DNA of 41,921 nucleotides from Candidatus Omnitrophota bacterium (GCA_015233145.1 JADFYI010000002.1:2574-44494); one strand, 5' to 3'; positions 25,579 through 33,861 are shown, counted from the stretch's first letter. Translations and numbers: made by a program. Notes: a model not told the origin generated them from the sequence alone.

Positions 25579-26706
25579 ATGCGGTTATTATTTTTTGTTC
25601 TTGTTTTCATTCTTTTTGCCCTGTCCGGTGTGGGGCGGGCTTCTGAAACTGCTGTTGAACGCGGGCTTTTTGTTTCTGTCCTCGAACAACCCACGGTGCT
25701 TTCTGATCGTCAGGCTATCACAGACCTGGTGAGTTTTTCTAAAAAGAATAATGTCAAAATCCTGTTTGTGCAGGTTTACCGGGCTAATAAGGCCTGGTTT
25801 CCGTCAAGCATCGCGGATTCATCTCCCTACAGGCTTTACCTGCAGAGCCTGGGCGAAGATCCCTTTGCTTTCTTGATACGCCAGGCCCATCAAGAAGGCA
25901 TTGAAGTCCACGCCTGGCTTAACATGCTGAGCCTCGCGGAAAATAAAGATGCGCCTGTCCTCAAAAAATACGGTCCTTCGATTTTAACAAAAAACCTTAC
26001 CCCCAAAAGAACGCTGGATGATTATAAAATCGACAACCAGTTTTTCCTGGAGCCAAGTGACAAAAGGGTGCAAAAAGAACTCCTTTTGATTGTCAGGGAA
26101 GTGCTTCATGCTTACCCCGGGCTTGACGGCATCCAGTTTGACTACATACGTTACCCGGATACTGCACCGCATTACGGTTATTCTTCAGATAATATTCAAC
26201 GTTTTAAGAAAGCAATGGGTGTCAAAACCATTGATGACAAAAGTAAAGCCTGGCACGACTGGAAACGCCGTCAGGTGACAGACTTTTTAAGAGCCCTTGT
26301 CAAGGAAACGCGCGCCCTAAGGCCCAAAATCCATATTTCCACAACAGGCTGCATGTCGTATATCCGCGCCTATGAAGAGGCGTTTCAGGATTGGCCAAAC
26401 TGGGTTAGGAGCGGCTTGGCGGAATTTGTGACCATCATGAGTTACCCTGACACTGCCGAAGATTTCCAAAAGAGCATCCTGGATGCGCAAAAACGGGTCA
26501 TGGATTTCAGTAAAATCAAAATCGCGATTCCTGCCTATAAGGCTGTCATCGCTCCGCACATTTTTAAAGAAGAGCTGGATTCATGTTTAACATCAGGATC
26601 CGGTGGGTGTATTATTTTTTATTACGGAATTCTTAAGGCCAATCCTTCTTTAGAGAATTATTTCACGCCGTCTCAAGAAAAGACTAGAGAACTAAATCGT
26701 CCTTGA
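25579..26706 (+). CDS. Exported GHL10-type glycoside-hydrolase-like protein
   Basis: A 375-residue exported protein (signal peptide 1-22, ending G-R-A-S). It resembles the GHL10/DUF187 TIM-barrel family: the N-terminal ERGLFVSVLEQP, the segment FLIRQAHQEGIEVHAWLNML and the catalytic-region strand LDGIQFDYIRYP are typical. GHL10 members act on bacterial envelope polysaccharides. ATG 25579 is used because GAAAGG lies 7 bases before it; the in-frame start at 25555 would overlap the previous gene and weaken the signal peptide. It fits the neighbouring polysaccharide O-acylation pair. Confidence 0.75.
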   Translation: MRLLFFVLVFILFALSGVGRASETAVERGLFVSVLEQPTVLSDRQAITDLVSFSKKNNVKILFVQVYRANKAWFPSSIADSSPYRLYLQSLGEDPFAFLIRQAHQEGIEVHAWLNMLSLAENKDAPVLKKYGPSILTKNLTPKRTLDDYKIDNQFFLEPSDKRVQKELLLIVREVLHAYPGLDGIQFDYIRYPDTAPHYGYSSDNIQRFKKAMGVKTIDDKSKAWHDWKRRQVTDFLRALVKETRALRPKIHISTTGCMSYIRAYEEAFQDWPNWVRSGLAEFVTIMSYPDTAEDFQKSILDAQKRVMDFSKIKIAIPAYKAVIAPHIFKEELDSCLTSGSGGCIIFYYGILKANPSLENYFTPSQEKTRELNRP

Positions 26707-26730
26707 AGGACTTTCCCACATCTGTATAAT
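26703..26730 (+). promoter_or_regulatory. Promoter predicting a leaderless iorA mRNA
   Basis: TTGAAG (26703-26708), 16-base spacer and a perfect TATAAT (26725-26730). The -10 box ends only 8 bases before the iorA ATG at 26739, so transcription should begin at or next to the start codon, leaving no room for a ribosome-binding site. The -35 box overlaps the stop of the previous gene. Confidence 0.7.
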
Positions 26731-26738
26731 GAAGACTT

Positions 26739-28472
26739 ATGAAAAATACCGAATTACCTGTTTCCAATAATATCCGTTTTCTATCAGGGGATGAGGCCCT
26801 GGCGCAAGGCGCCTATGAGGCCGGCCTTGTTTTTGCCGCAGCGTATCCTGGCACCCCATCCACAGAAATTCTGGAATACCTTTCCCGGTTTCCTGAAATC
26901 GATTCTCAATGGTCGGTTAACGAAAAAGTGGCTTACGAAGTCGCCTATGGCGCGGCTATCGCCGGGAACCGTTCCTTGTATGCCTCAAAGCATGTGGGAA
27001 TCAATGTGGCCATGGACCCTTTGATGACGTCAGCCTATATCGGCGTTAATGCCGGATTTATTTTTATTTCTGCGGATGACCCCGGGCTTCATTCTTCCCA
27101 GAATGAACAGGACAACCGACTTGTTGCGCGTTTTGCCAAAGTCCCGCTTCTGGAGCCCGCGAGTCCGGCGGAAGCCAAGATGTACATCCCGTATGCCTTT
27201 AATCTCAGCGAAAAATTTGATACGCCGGTCATGATCCGATTGACCACGCGCATTGCCCACACCAAAGAAAACGTCCAGATTGGGGAGCGTGTGAATGTTT
27301 TGCCCCGGGGATTTAAGCCGGATTTTACAAAATATGTCATGGTCCCCAAAAACGCTTACGGCCGCCATATTGAACTTGAAAAAAGGTTGCTGCGTCTTAA
27401 AGAAGAGGTGGAAATAACCCCTTTAAATCGCATTGAAATGAACGACCCGTCGCTGGGCATCATCACCAGCAGCGTATCCTACCTTTATGCCCGTGAAATA
27501 TTTTCAAACGCGTCATTTTTAAAACTTGGATTTTCCTATCCGTTTCCGGAAAATTTGATTAAGAAATTTTCTTCCCAGGTCAAGGAAGTGTTGGTCATTG
27601 AAGAGCTGGAACCCATGCTTGAAGAGGAAGTCGCGCGCCTGGGGATTGCTCATCGTGCCAAACACCCGAGTTTTAGAGTGGGGGAACTCCGACCGGAAGA
27701 CATGCTTGCGGTCAAAGAAGGTACAGAGCGGGTGATGGAAGCGTCAACCACACGAAAACCAGTCATGTGTCCGGGATGCCCGCACCGCGGGGTTTACAGT
27801 GTCCTTAAAAAGCTAAAATTAACAGTCACCGGCGATATCGGTTGTTATACCCTTGGGGCACTGCCGCCGTTAAGTGCCATCCAAACGTGTTTATGCATGG
27901 GGACGGGTGTCACCATGTTTGAAGGGTTTAAGAAAACCCTGGGAAAAGATGTTGTAGGCGTGATCGGCGATTCTACCTTTGTGCATTCCGGAATCACAGG
28001 GCTTGTTAATGCGGTTTATAACCATACCAAAGGGCTTATCATTATTCTCGATAATTCCACAACCGCCATGACCGGCACCCAGCCTCATCCTGCAACGGGC
28101 GTGACCATCAAAGGTGTTCCTACAAAACAACTGGTGATTGAGGACATCTGCCGTGCCTGCGGCGCTGATCATGTTGATATTGTTTCCGCTTATGATGCCA
28201 AAAAGCTTGAAGATATTATCAAAGAACGTGTCAATTCCGAAAGCCTTTCCGTGCTTATTGTGCGCACGCCCTGCAAGCTGATTGACCGTTCCAAACAAAG
28301 CAAGGTTCAATTCGAGCCAGGTCATTGTAAAAAGTGCGGGGCATGCCTTAATGCGGGTTGTCCGGCATTATCAAAAAGTGATGACGGCCTTATTAAGATT
28401 GACCCTGGTCTTTGTGTAGGATGTTATGTGTGTGTGCCGTATTGCAAGTTTGATGCGTTAAAGAAACCTTAA
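26739..28472 (+). CDS. iorA: Indolepyruvate ferredoxin oxidoreductase alpha subunit
   Basis: Large subunit (577 residues) of the enzyme converting aryl-pyruvates (from Trp, Phe, Tyr) to aryl-acetyl-CoA while reducing ferredoxin. The N-terminal pyrimidine-binding part has AAYPGTPSTEILEYL and NEKVAYEVAYGAAIAG. The central part has CPGCPHRGVYSVL and the TPP site GDIGCYTLGA...GDSTFVHSGITGL. The C-terminal end is a 2[4Fe-4S] ferredoxin domain: CKKCGACLNAGCP and CVGCYVCVPYC, one ligand spacing shorter in the second motif. The full domain order matches IorA. It is the first gene of a four-gene unit with iorB, a phenylacetate-CoA-ligase-like gene and an ACT protein. Confidence 0.95.
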   Translation: MKNTELPVSNNIRFLSGDEALAQGAYEAGLVFAAAYPGTPSTEILEYLSRFPEIDSQWSVNEKVAYEVAYGAAIAGNRSLYASKHVGINVAMDPLMTSAYIGVNAGFIFISADDPGLHSSQNEQDNRLVARFAKVPLLEPASPAEAKMYIPYAFNLSEKFDTPVMIRLTTRIAHTKENVQIGERVNVLPRGFKPDFTKYVMVPKNAYGRHIELEKRLLRLKEEVEITPLNRIEMNDPSLGIITSSVSYLYAREIFSNASFLKLGFSYPFPENLIKKFSSQVKEVLVIEELEPMLEEEVARLGIAHRAKHPSFRVGELRPEDMLAVKEGTERVMEASTTRKPVMCPGCPHRGVYSVLKKLKLTVTGDIGCYTLGALPPLSAIQTCLCMGTGVTMFEGFKKTLGKDVVGVIGDSTFVHSGITGLVNAVYNHTKGLIIILDNSTTAMTGTQPHPATGVTIKGVPTKQLVIEDICRACGADHVDIVSAYDAKKLEDIIKERVNSESLSVLIVRTPCKLIDRSKQSKVQFEPGHCKKCGACLNAGCPALSKSDDGLIKIDPGLCVGCYVCVPYCKFDALKKP

Positions 28473-28478
28473 AATAAA

Positions 28479-28964
28479 ATGAAAAACAACACAACCAATA
28501 TTCTTTTTTGCGGTACCGGCGGGCAGGGTGTCCTTAAAGCCGCGGAAGTCACGGGATGGGCGGCTATTTTTGCCGGGTTTCATGCCAAAAAATCAGAGGT
28601 TCACGGCATGGCTCAACGCGGAGGGTCTGTGGAATCCCATGTGCGCTTTGGAAAAGAAGTCTTTTCGCCTTTGATTCCCAAAGGGGAAGTGAATTTTTTA
28701 GTGGCTTTCCATTCCGGGGAAGAAGAACGCTTAAAAACATTCCTCGCCCCTGACGGCAAAAGCCTTTTGGAATTTTTGCTCCTCGCCCATAAAAAAGGGG
28801 GAGACCCGAGGTATTGGAATACTTATGTTTTAGGGGCCCTGGCAGCTCATCTCAGCATCCCCCAGGAATGCTGGATCGAGGCGTTGGAACATGAATTTAA
28901 GACCAAAAATTTGGCTGATAATAAACGTGTTTTTCTCGAGGGATGGAAAGAGGTCAAACTATGA
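28479..28964 (+). CDS. iorB: Indolepyruvate oxidoreductase beta subunit
   Basis: Small (gamma-type) subunit, 161 residues, partner of iorA. Motifs are FCGTGGQGVLKAAEV at the N-terminus and KSEVHGMAQRGGSVESHVRFG, both standard for IorB. It is slightly shorter than typical IorB (about 190), mostly through a compact C-terminal half. It begins 6 bases after iorA ends and overlaps the next gene by 4 bases. Confidence 0.92.
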   Translation: MKNNTTNILFCGTGGQGVLKAAEVTGWAAIFAGFHAKKSEVHGMAQRGGSVESHVRFGKEVFSPLIPKGEVNFLVAFHSGEEERLKTFLAPDGKSLLEFLLLAHKKGGDPRYWNTYVLGALAAHLSIPQECWIEALEHEFKTKNLADNKRVFLEGWKEVKL

Positions 28965-30256
28965 TCTGGAATGAACCGGTTGAATGCGCTTCTTCGACAA
29001 AAATAAAAGATATCCAATCGCGCTACCTTAAGAAACTTGTTTCCAATTTATGGAAAAACAGCCCTGTTTACCGCTCAAAGCTTAACGCCTACGGCATTAA
29101 ACCTGCCCAGATCAAAAGTATTGACGATATAAAAAGGCTGCCCTTCACAGTCAAAGACGACTTGCGGGACAGCTATCCCTTTGGTTTGTTTACGAATTTT
29201 GATAAAACTGCAGAAATTCATGTCTCAAGCGGCACGACAGGCAATCCAACAGTTGTGGGTTATACCAAGGAAGATATCAAACTTTGGTCAGAAGTGATTG
29301 CGCGTTCTTTGGCGTGTTCCGGCGCAGAGCCAGGGGACATGATCCAGGTCGCTTATGGTTATGGGCTATTTACCGGTGGTCTTGGTCTTCATTACGGCGC
29401 GCTTGAGATGGGCCTTAAGGTCATCCCAACGTCTTCAGGCCAAACCAAACGGCAGTTAAAATTAATGACGGATTTTAAGCCCCGTATTTTGGCATGCACC
29501 CCGAGTTACGCCCTTTTTATGCTGGATGAAGCCAGGGCCCTGGGCATGGATCCCCGAAAAAGCTCCTGGGAAATCGGAGTTTTTGGCGCTGAGCCGTGGA
29601 GTGAATCCATGCGCCACCAGATTGAACATTCCTGGAACATGCTGGCGACTGATATTTACGGCTTGTCTGAAATCATTGGCCCTGGGGTTGCCCAGGAATG
29701 CACCCATAAAATCGGGCTTCACCTGCAGTGGGATGTTTTCTTTCCTGAAGTGATTGACCCTAAAACCGGCAAAGAGGTTAAAGAAGGCGAGCGCGGAGAG
29801 CTTGTCATTACAACCCTCACCAAACAGGGAATTCCTCTTTTACGTTACCGCACGCGCGACATCGTGACAATCACCTATGACAAATGCCAGTGCGGCCGCA
29901 CAACGCCGAGAATCAGTAAAATCCTTGGCCGCACGGACGACATGCTCATTATCCGCGGCATCAATGTTTTCCCGTCACAAATTGAATATGTCCTTTTAAA
30001 GATTGAAGGGACGCTCCCGCACTACCTTTTGGTTGTTGACCGCAAAAACAACCTCGACATCCTGGAAGTCTGGGTAGAAGTTGATGAAAAGATGTTTTCC
30101 GATGAAATCAAGCAGTTGAGGGCTTTTGAAAACCAGATCAAAAAAGAAATCGAGAATGTTTTGGGGATTGATGTTCTGGTTAAACTTGTTGAGCCCAAAA
30201 CCATAGAACGCAGTGAAGGCAAGGCCAAGCGCGTTATCGATAAAAGAAAAATTTAA
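28961..30256 (+). CDS. paaK: Phenylacetate-CoA ligase-like AMP-forming enzyme
   Basis: Adenylate-forming ligase of 431 residues, phenylacetate-CoA ligase type. Phosphate loop SSGTTGNPT (89-97), then AEPWSESMRHQIE, YGLSEIIGPGVAQEC, RTRDIVTI and GRTDDMLIIRGINVFPSQIE; the C-terminal domain ends with Lys-rich GKAKRVIDKR. ATG 28961 follows AGAGG at a 7-base spacing and overlaps the iorB stop (ATGA). With iorAB it either forms aryl-acetyl-CoA from free acids or runs in reverse to make ATP from aryl-acetyl-CoA, a known anaerobic amino-acid fermentation logic. The exact acid is not readable. Confidence 0.9.
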   Translation: MIWNEPVECASSTKIKDIQSRYLKKLVSNLWKNSPVYRSKLNAYGIKPAQIKSIDDIKRLPFTVKDDLRDSYPFGLFTNFDKTAEIHVSSGTTGNPTVVGYTKEDIKLWSEVIARSLACSGAEPGDMIQVAYGYGLFTGGLGLHYGALEMGLKVIPTSSGQTKRQLKLMTDFKPRILACTPSYALFMLDEARALGMDPRKSSWEIGVFGAEPWSESMRHQIEHSWNMLATDIYGLSEIIGPGVAQECTHKIGLHLQWDVFFPEVIDPKTGKEVKEGERGELVITTLTKQGIPLLRYRTRDIVTITYDKCQCGRTTPRISKILGRTDDMLIIRGINVFPSQIEYVLLKIEGTLPHYLLVVDRKNNLDILEVWVEVDEKMFSDEIKQLRAFENQIKKEIENVLGIDVLVKLVEPKTIERSEGKAKRVIDKRKI

Positions 30257-30293
30257 CTTTGGATTGGACGGCAAATTAAATAAGGAACCTGCG

Positions 30294-30725
30294 ATGACAC
30301 ATATTCAACTTTCTATCTTTCTTGAAAACAAAAAAGGCCGGCTTTATGATGTTTGTTCTTTCCTTGGCAAACAGGGTATTAATATCCGGGCGTTAACAGT
30401 GGCAGAATCTGATAATTTCGGAGTCCTGCGTATTGTTGTCAAAGACCCGCATCATGCCGCTGTTGTCCTTAAAGAAAACGGTTTTGTGGTCCATGAAACA
30501 GAGGTCGTGGCAGTCGAGGTTGACGATAAACCCGGCGGCTTATCCAAGGTTTTAGAAGCCATTTCCAAACATAACATCAATGTGGAATATATGTATGGCT
30601 TTGTGGAGCCGGCCATTAAAAAAGCCATGATGATTTTTCGTTTTGATGATCCCGCCAAGGCGGTTAATGCCCTTAAAGAGGATAAGGTGCGTGTGGTCAG
30701 CAAAAAAGACCTTGGAGACCTTTAA
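30294..30725 (+). CDS. Tandem ACT-domain protein
   Basis: A 143-residue protein made of two ACT ligand-binding domains (about 3-68 and 72-140): MTHIQLSIFLENKKGRLYDV and then VDDKPGGLSKVLEAISKHNI. ACT pairs commonly sit beside phenylacetate-CoA ligase and indolepyruvate oxidoreductase genes and are thought to sense aromatic amino acids. ATG 30294 has AAGGA 7 bases upstream; the upstream in-frame start lies inside the ligase gene. It is probably the last gene of the iorA operon. Confidence 0.88.
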   Translation: MTHIQLSIFLENKKGRLYDVCSFLGKQGINIRALTVAESDNFGVLRIVVKDPHHAAVVLKENGFVVHETEVVAVEVDDKPGGLSKVLEAISKHNINVEYMYGFVEPAIKKAMMIFRFDDPAKAVNALKEDKVRVVSKKDLGDL

Positions 30726-30733
30726 CCCCTTCC

Positions 30734-31498
30734 ATGCTTCAAGATACTCATATCCATCTTCACGACATTAAAATTAATGCGGATATCGAACGTTTTTTAG
30801 GGGCTGTTAAATCAGCCGGGTTTAAACGCCTTTTTGCTGTGGCGATCACGCCCCAGGATTGGCCCATCATCAAAAGCCTTTCTGAACAAAATCCTGAAAT
30901 TGTCCCTTTTTTCGGCATTCACCCCTGGTTTTCAGATATGGCCACAGAAGGCTGGCAGGAGAAAATCAAGCCTTATTTAGGGCTTTCTCATGCCGGAGTA
31001 GGGGAAACAGGCCTGGATAAGGCACGAAAAAACATTGATTTCACATTTCAGGAAAAAATTTTTAAAGATCATCTTAACCTCGCCAAAGACACAGGAAAAC
31101 CTTTTATGGTTCATTCTGTGAGGGCCTGGGGAGAAGCCCTTCTTTTGATTAAGAAACATGGCGACGGCCTCCCATTTTTAGCCCATTCTTTCAATGGTTC
31201 CAGGGAAGTAATGCTTGAAATCGTGAAGCTGGGGGGATATGTTTCAGTCTCTGTGAAGCAATTCTTAAAGCCGGATGAGGCGTTTAAAGATGTTTTTACA
31301 GCCATCCCTCATGACCGGATCCTGATTGAGACGGATTTTCCTTATCAGGTCAAATGGACAACGCCTCAAGACTATATCCATGCCATCCAATCCGGTTATG
31401 AAACTGCCGCCCTTTGGCGGCATGAACCCATAGAAAACTTTATCAAGGCAGTTTATGACAACGGAACGGTTTTCACGGACAGAACTCTTACTCGGTAA
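30734..31498 (+). CDS. TatD-family metal-dependent hydrolase
   Basis: Cytoplasmic TIM-barrel hydrolase/DNase of the TatD type, 254 residues. All metal ligands are visible: His6 and His8 (DTHIHLHD), Glu91 (GVGETGLD), His127 (MVHSVRAW), His151 (LAHSFNGS) and Asp201 (IETDFPYQ). It lies 8 bases after the ACT gene and overlaps the next gene (tcdA) by 44 bases, so the two are probably co-translated. The protein is near the usual family length (about 260). Confidence 0.88.
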   Translation: MLQDTHIHLHDIKINADIERFLGAVKSAGFKRLFAVAITPQDWPIIKSLSEQNPEIVPFFGIHPWFSDMATEGWQEKIKPYLGLSHAGVGETGLDKARKNIDFTFQEKIFKDHLNLAKDTGKPFMVHSVRAWGEALLLIKKHGDGLPFLAHSFNGSREVMLEIVKLGGYVSVSVKQFLKPDEAFKDVFTAIPHDRILIETDFPYQVKWTTPQDYIHAIQSGYETAALWRHEPIENFIKAVYDNGTVFTDRTLTR

Positions 31499-32198
31499 AG
31501 AAAAGCTGGAGCAATTACAGGCCTCCTGTGTCTGTGTCATCGGGCTTGGGGCTGTGGGCGGCTATTGCCTGGAAGGCCTGGCACGTGCGGGAATCGGCAA
31601 ATTTATCCTGGTAGACTTTGATATTCTCCGTGAATCCAATATCAACCGTCAAATCCTGGCGCTGGAAAGCACTTTGGGAAATTCCAAGGTTTTAACAGCC
31701 CAAAAAAGGGTTTTAGACATCAATCCTCAAGCCAATGTGCAAATTTTTTCTATTTTTGTAGACGGGCAAAGTATTAAAGAAGTTTTAACCTTAAAACCTG
31801 ACCTTATTATTGATGCCATTGACTCCTTAAACCCCAAAATTCAACTTTTAACCTCTGCCTATAAAGCCGGAATTCCTGTTATTTCCTCCATGGGCGCGGC
31901 CACAAGAATGGATCCAACCAAAGTTAAGGTTGCAGACATCTTTGACTCCAAGGTTTGCCCTTTGGCTGCCCGCATTCGGCGCCGTCTTAAAGAAGAGGGG
32001 GTTGGACGGGGAATACAATGTGTCTATTCTGAGGAGGTCCAAAACGTTTTTTCCCTGTCTTCAGAGGCTCCCCGGGAGCCGGGCGAGTATGAACGAGGCC
32101 GTGTCCGCCGTCGCCTGGGAAGTTTATCAACCATGACAGGAATTTTTGGCCTGACCATGGCTAACCAGGCTGTCATACGTTTATCTAACCGCATGTAA
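31455..32198 (+). CDS. tcdA: tRNA threonylcarbamoyladenosine dehydratase (TcdA/CsdL)
   Basis: ThiF/E1-like ATP-dependent enzyme, 247 residues, that converts t6A37 in tRNA to cyclic ct6A. Opening RFSRTELLLGKEKLEQLQ and the nucleotide loop VIGLGAVGGYCLEGL (from residue 28), followed by DFDILRESNINRQILAL, and the DAIDSLNPKIQLL segment match TcdA. Residues KVCPLAARIRRRLKEEG supply the conserved basic tail. It overlaps tatD-like by 44 bases, which argues for a single operon. A tentative weak hairpin (32310-32333) followed by a T run lies downstream. Confidence 0.9.
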   Translation: MTTERFSRTELLLGKEKLEQLQASCVCVIGLGAVGGYCLEGLARAGIGKFILVDFDILRESNINRQILALESTLGNSKVLTAQKRVLDINPQANVQIFSIFVDGQSIKEVLTLKPDLIIDAIDSLNPKIQLLTSAYKAGIPVISSMGAATRMDPTKVKVADIFDSKVCPLAARIRRRLKEEGVGRGIQCVYSEEVQNVFSLSSEAPREPGEYERGRVRRRLGSLSTMTGIFGLTMANQAVIRLSNRM

Positions 32199-32309
32199 TA
32201 CAACATCTTATAGAAATACTCCTTTCGAGGCCTTTCTTTAAAAAAATTAAAGAATATACTGGCAAAAGCCAGGATAATATTGTATATTGATAAAGCAATC
32301 AAGCAGTAG

Positions 32310-32337
32310 AATACCATGTTTTGAACTGGTATTTTTT
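32310..32337 (+). terminator. Weak hairpin plus T-run after tcdA
   Basis: AATACCA (32310-32316) pairs with TGGTATT (32327-32333) around a 10-base loop, followed directly by TTTT. AT-rich and only 7 bp, so it may be a weak terminator or attenuator just before the 29-codon gene. Confidence 0.35.
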
Positions 32338-32361
32338 AATATAAACAACAAGGAGGCTGCT

Positions 32362-32451
32362 ATGAGTGAATGGAAAGAAGATAAGCCGATCAAGGTTAAT
32401 CAAGCTCAGCGCGAGATTTTTGGCTGGGACAACATTGATATTTTGATCTAA
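32362..32451 (+). CDS. 29-residue small protein gene
   Basis: A short frame with no homologue I recognise: it begins M-S-E-W-K-E-D-K-P-I and ends G-W-D-N-I-D-I-L-I, acidic/amphipathic with three Trp-flanked segments and a hydrophobic tail. Translation is supported by AGGAGG (32351-32356) five bases before the ATG. A perfect 11-bp terminator stands 47 bases after the stop and a T-run hairpin just before the gene, so it appears to be a free-standing unit. It could be a peptide with its own role or a precursor peptide, but there is no modification enzyme nearby. Function unknown. Confidence 0.55.
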   Translation: MSEWKEDKPIKVNQAQREIFGWDNIDILI

Positions 32452-32497
32452 GGCAAGCCATGGGATGTTTCTTTTCGTCCCTTGAGCAAAAAAATAC

Positions 32498-32525
32498 TAA
32501 CCCCGGAAGATTTTTTCCGGGGTTA
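32498..32525 (+). terminator. Intrinsic terminator after the small protein gene
   Basis: Perfect 11-bp stem, TAACCCCGGAA (32498-32508) and TTCCGGGGTTA (32515-32525), loop GATTTT. The following tail is ATCATTTT, a short T-rich run. Confidence 0.75.
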
Positions 32526-32563
32526 ATCATTTTAGGAACCACAGAGGAAGGCCAGGGAACACC

Positions 32564-33148
32564 ATGAAATTCATTAAATATGCTGTTTTAACAGTTATTT
32601 TTCTTTTAAATGCTTGTCTTTGTTTCTCACAACCTATTGATTATACACGACTAACAGAGAATTATGTCCAGGCTTTAAAAGACCGCGACCATAAGGCGAT
32701 TATGGTCCATTGGAAAATCATTAATGCCAATCCTGATGCCCAGGAATTTCTGGAAGAAAATTATCCCTGGGCCTTTGAGGCTTACAGGCTTATTAGCATG
32801 TCCATCAAACTCTCTAAAGATTTGGCAGAATATAAGAAGAATTACGGTGAATTGACAACGCCTGAAACAGAAGTTTTTGATTTAGACCGTATATTACAAG
32901 AAATTCTTTCTGAAGAAGAGCCCATACCGGCGACAAACGCAACACAGGCGTTAACAAATCCCAATCAGAATCAGCCGACCAATCAGGAGACCACGAAAAG
33001 AGATTTAAACGCGCCTTTGATTGATAATCGTCACCAGGCGCTTAATTATCTCAATCAGGATCAGCCTTTGAATAAGGATCAAAAGTCGAATCAGGAAATC
33101 ATGAAAAATCAGATCAGGGCCATGATTCCCAATCCGCAACAACCGTAA
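32564..33148 (+). CDS. Exported hypothetical protein with Asn/Gln-rich duplicated C-terminus
   Basis: A 194-residue exported protein: N-terminal signal 1-22 with a Cys in LLNACLCFSQP (a poor lipobox, since Asn sits at -2, so it may be secreted rather than a lipoprotein). The middle is alpha-helical. The C-terminal third is low-complexity and contains a duplication: QALTNPNQNQPTNQE near residue 126 and QALNYLNQDQPLNKDQ about 30 residues later. No family recognised. It sits between the small-peptide terminator and the convergent queH gene, 3 bases away from that gene's end. Confidence 0.6.
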   Translation: MKFIKYAVLTVIFLLNACLCFSQPIDYTRLTENYVQALKDRDHKAIMVHWKIINANPDAQEFLEENYPWAFEAYRLISMSIKLSKDLAEYKKNYGELTTPETEVFDLDRILQEILSEEEPIPATNATQALTNPNQNQPTNQETTKRDLNAPLIDNRHQALNYLNQDQPLNKDQKSNQEIMKNQIRAMIPNPQQP

Positions 33149-33151
33149 ATT

Positions 33152-33772
33152 TTATGTGTATATTGATGATTCGCAGGGTTCAATAGAAGGCAATCCTTGT
33201 TTTTGGCGCAGGGCATTAGCTGCGGCAAGTGAGAACTCACAACCACAATACTCCTGCCTGTAGAAGTGTTCTTTTTTTGCAATGGCATACATTTGGGCTT
33301 CGCCATTATTTTTACGCCAGTTCTTGTCCCAAAAAACCACTTCAGGGTAGCGCGCGGCAGCCTTCAGCCCTGCGAGATTCACCTGAGCCAAATCTTTCCA
33401 GCGAGACATGCCGTTGGTGGTTGCAAAAGCCTTGAATCCATTCTCATGGGCATAAAGGGCTGTTCGCTCAAGGCGGATGTCAAAGCATTTTTCACAGCGC
33501 CGGCCGCGTTCCGGTTCATTGTCCAGGCCAGCCACGCGCGATTTCCATAAAGAATTTTCATAATCCGTATCAACAAAAGGAATTGAATTCTTTTTGGCAA
33601 ATTTAATGATAGAATCTTTACGAAAAAGGTATTCTTTTAAAGGAAAAATATTAGGATTATAAAAGAATACTGTTGGCATCACCCCTTGAGCCAGGAGGCG
33701 TTCAATAATCACACCTGAGCATGGGGCGCAGCAAACGTGGAGGAGAAGCTTCGTCTCGTCGTTAATACCCAT
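33152..33772 (-). CDS. queH: Epoxyqueuosine reductase QueH
   Basis: Last step of queuosine synthesis in tRNA: reduces epoxyqueuosine. A 206-residue DUF208/QueH protein with three Cys motifs: Cys14, Cys15 and Cys18 (HVCCAPCSG), Cys93 and Cys96 (RRCEKCFDIR) and Cys176, Cys178 (YCGCEFS), which bind the [4Fe-4S] cluster and metal site of QueH (unrelated to QueG). TTNGMSRWKDLAQVN is another family block. Start ATG at 33772. It is convergent with the preceding exported protein. No other queuosine gene is in the window. Confidence 0.93.
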   Translation of the reverse strand: MGINDETKLLLHVCCAPCSGVIIERLLAQGVMPTVFFYNPNIFPLKEYLFRKDSIIKFAKKNSIPFVDTDYENSLWKSRVAGLDNEPERGRRCEKCFDIRLERTALYAHENGFKAFATTNGMSRWKDLAQVNLAGLKAAARYPEVVFWDKNWRKNNGEAQMYAIAKKEHFYRQEYCGCEFSLAAANALRQKQGLPSIEPCESSIYT

Positions 33773-33802
33773 AGCTAAAAAGTAAAAAACCTGATTCGTT
33801 GG

Positions 33803-33830
33803 TTGATAACAATTTCAACTATGTTATACT
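33803..33830 (+). promoter_or_regulatory. Strong sigma70-type promoter for the exported protein gene
   Basis: TTGATA (33803-33808), 16-base spacer, TATACT (33825-33830) with the extended -10 TG at 33822-33823. The transcript should start near 33837, after the in-frame ATG at 33799 and before the ATG at 33862. Confidence 0.75.
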
Positions 33831-33861
33831 GAATTCAAAACTAATCAATCTGAAATTTCGC

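Noticed and set aside
33799-33861. Upstream ATG 33799 for the exported protein
   Set aside because: The predicted transcript starts after it (the -10 box ends at 33830) and the signal peptide fits the later ATG.
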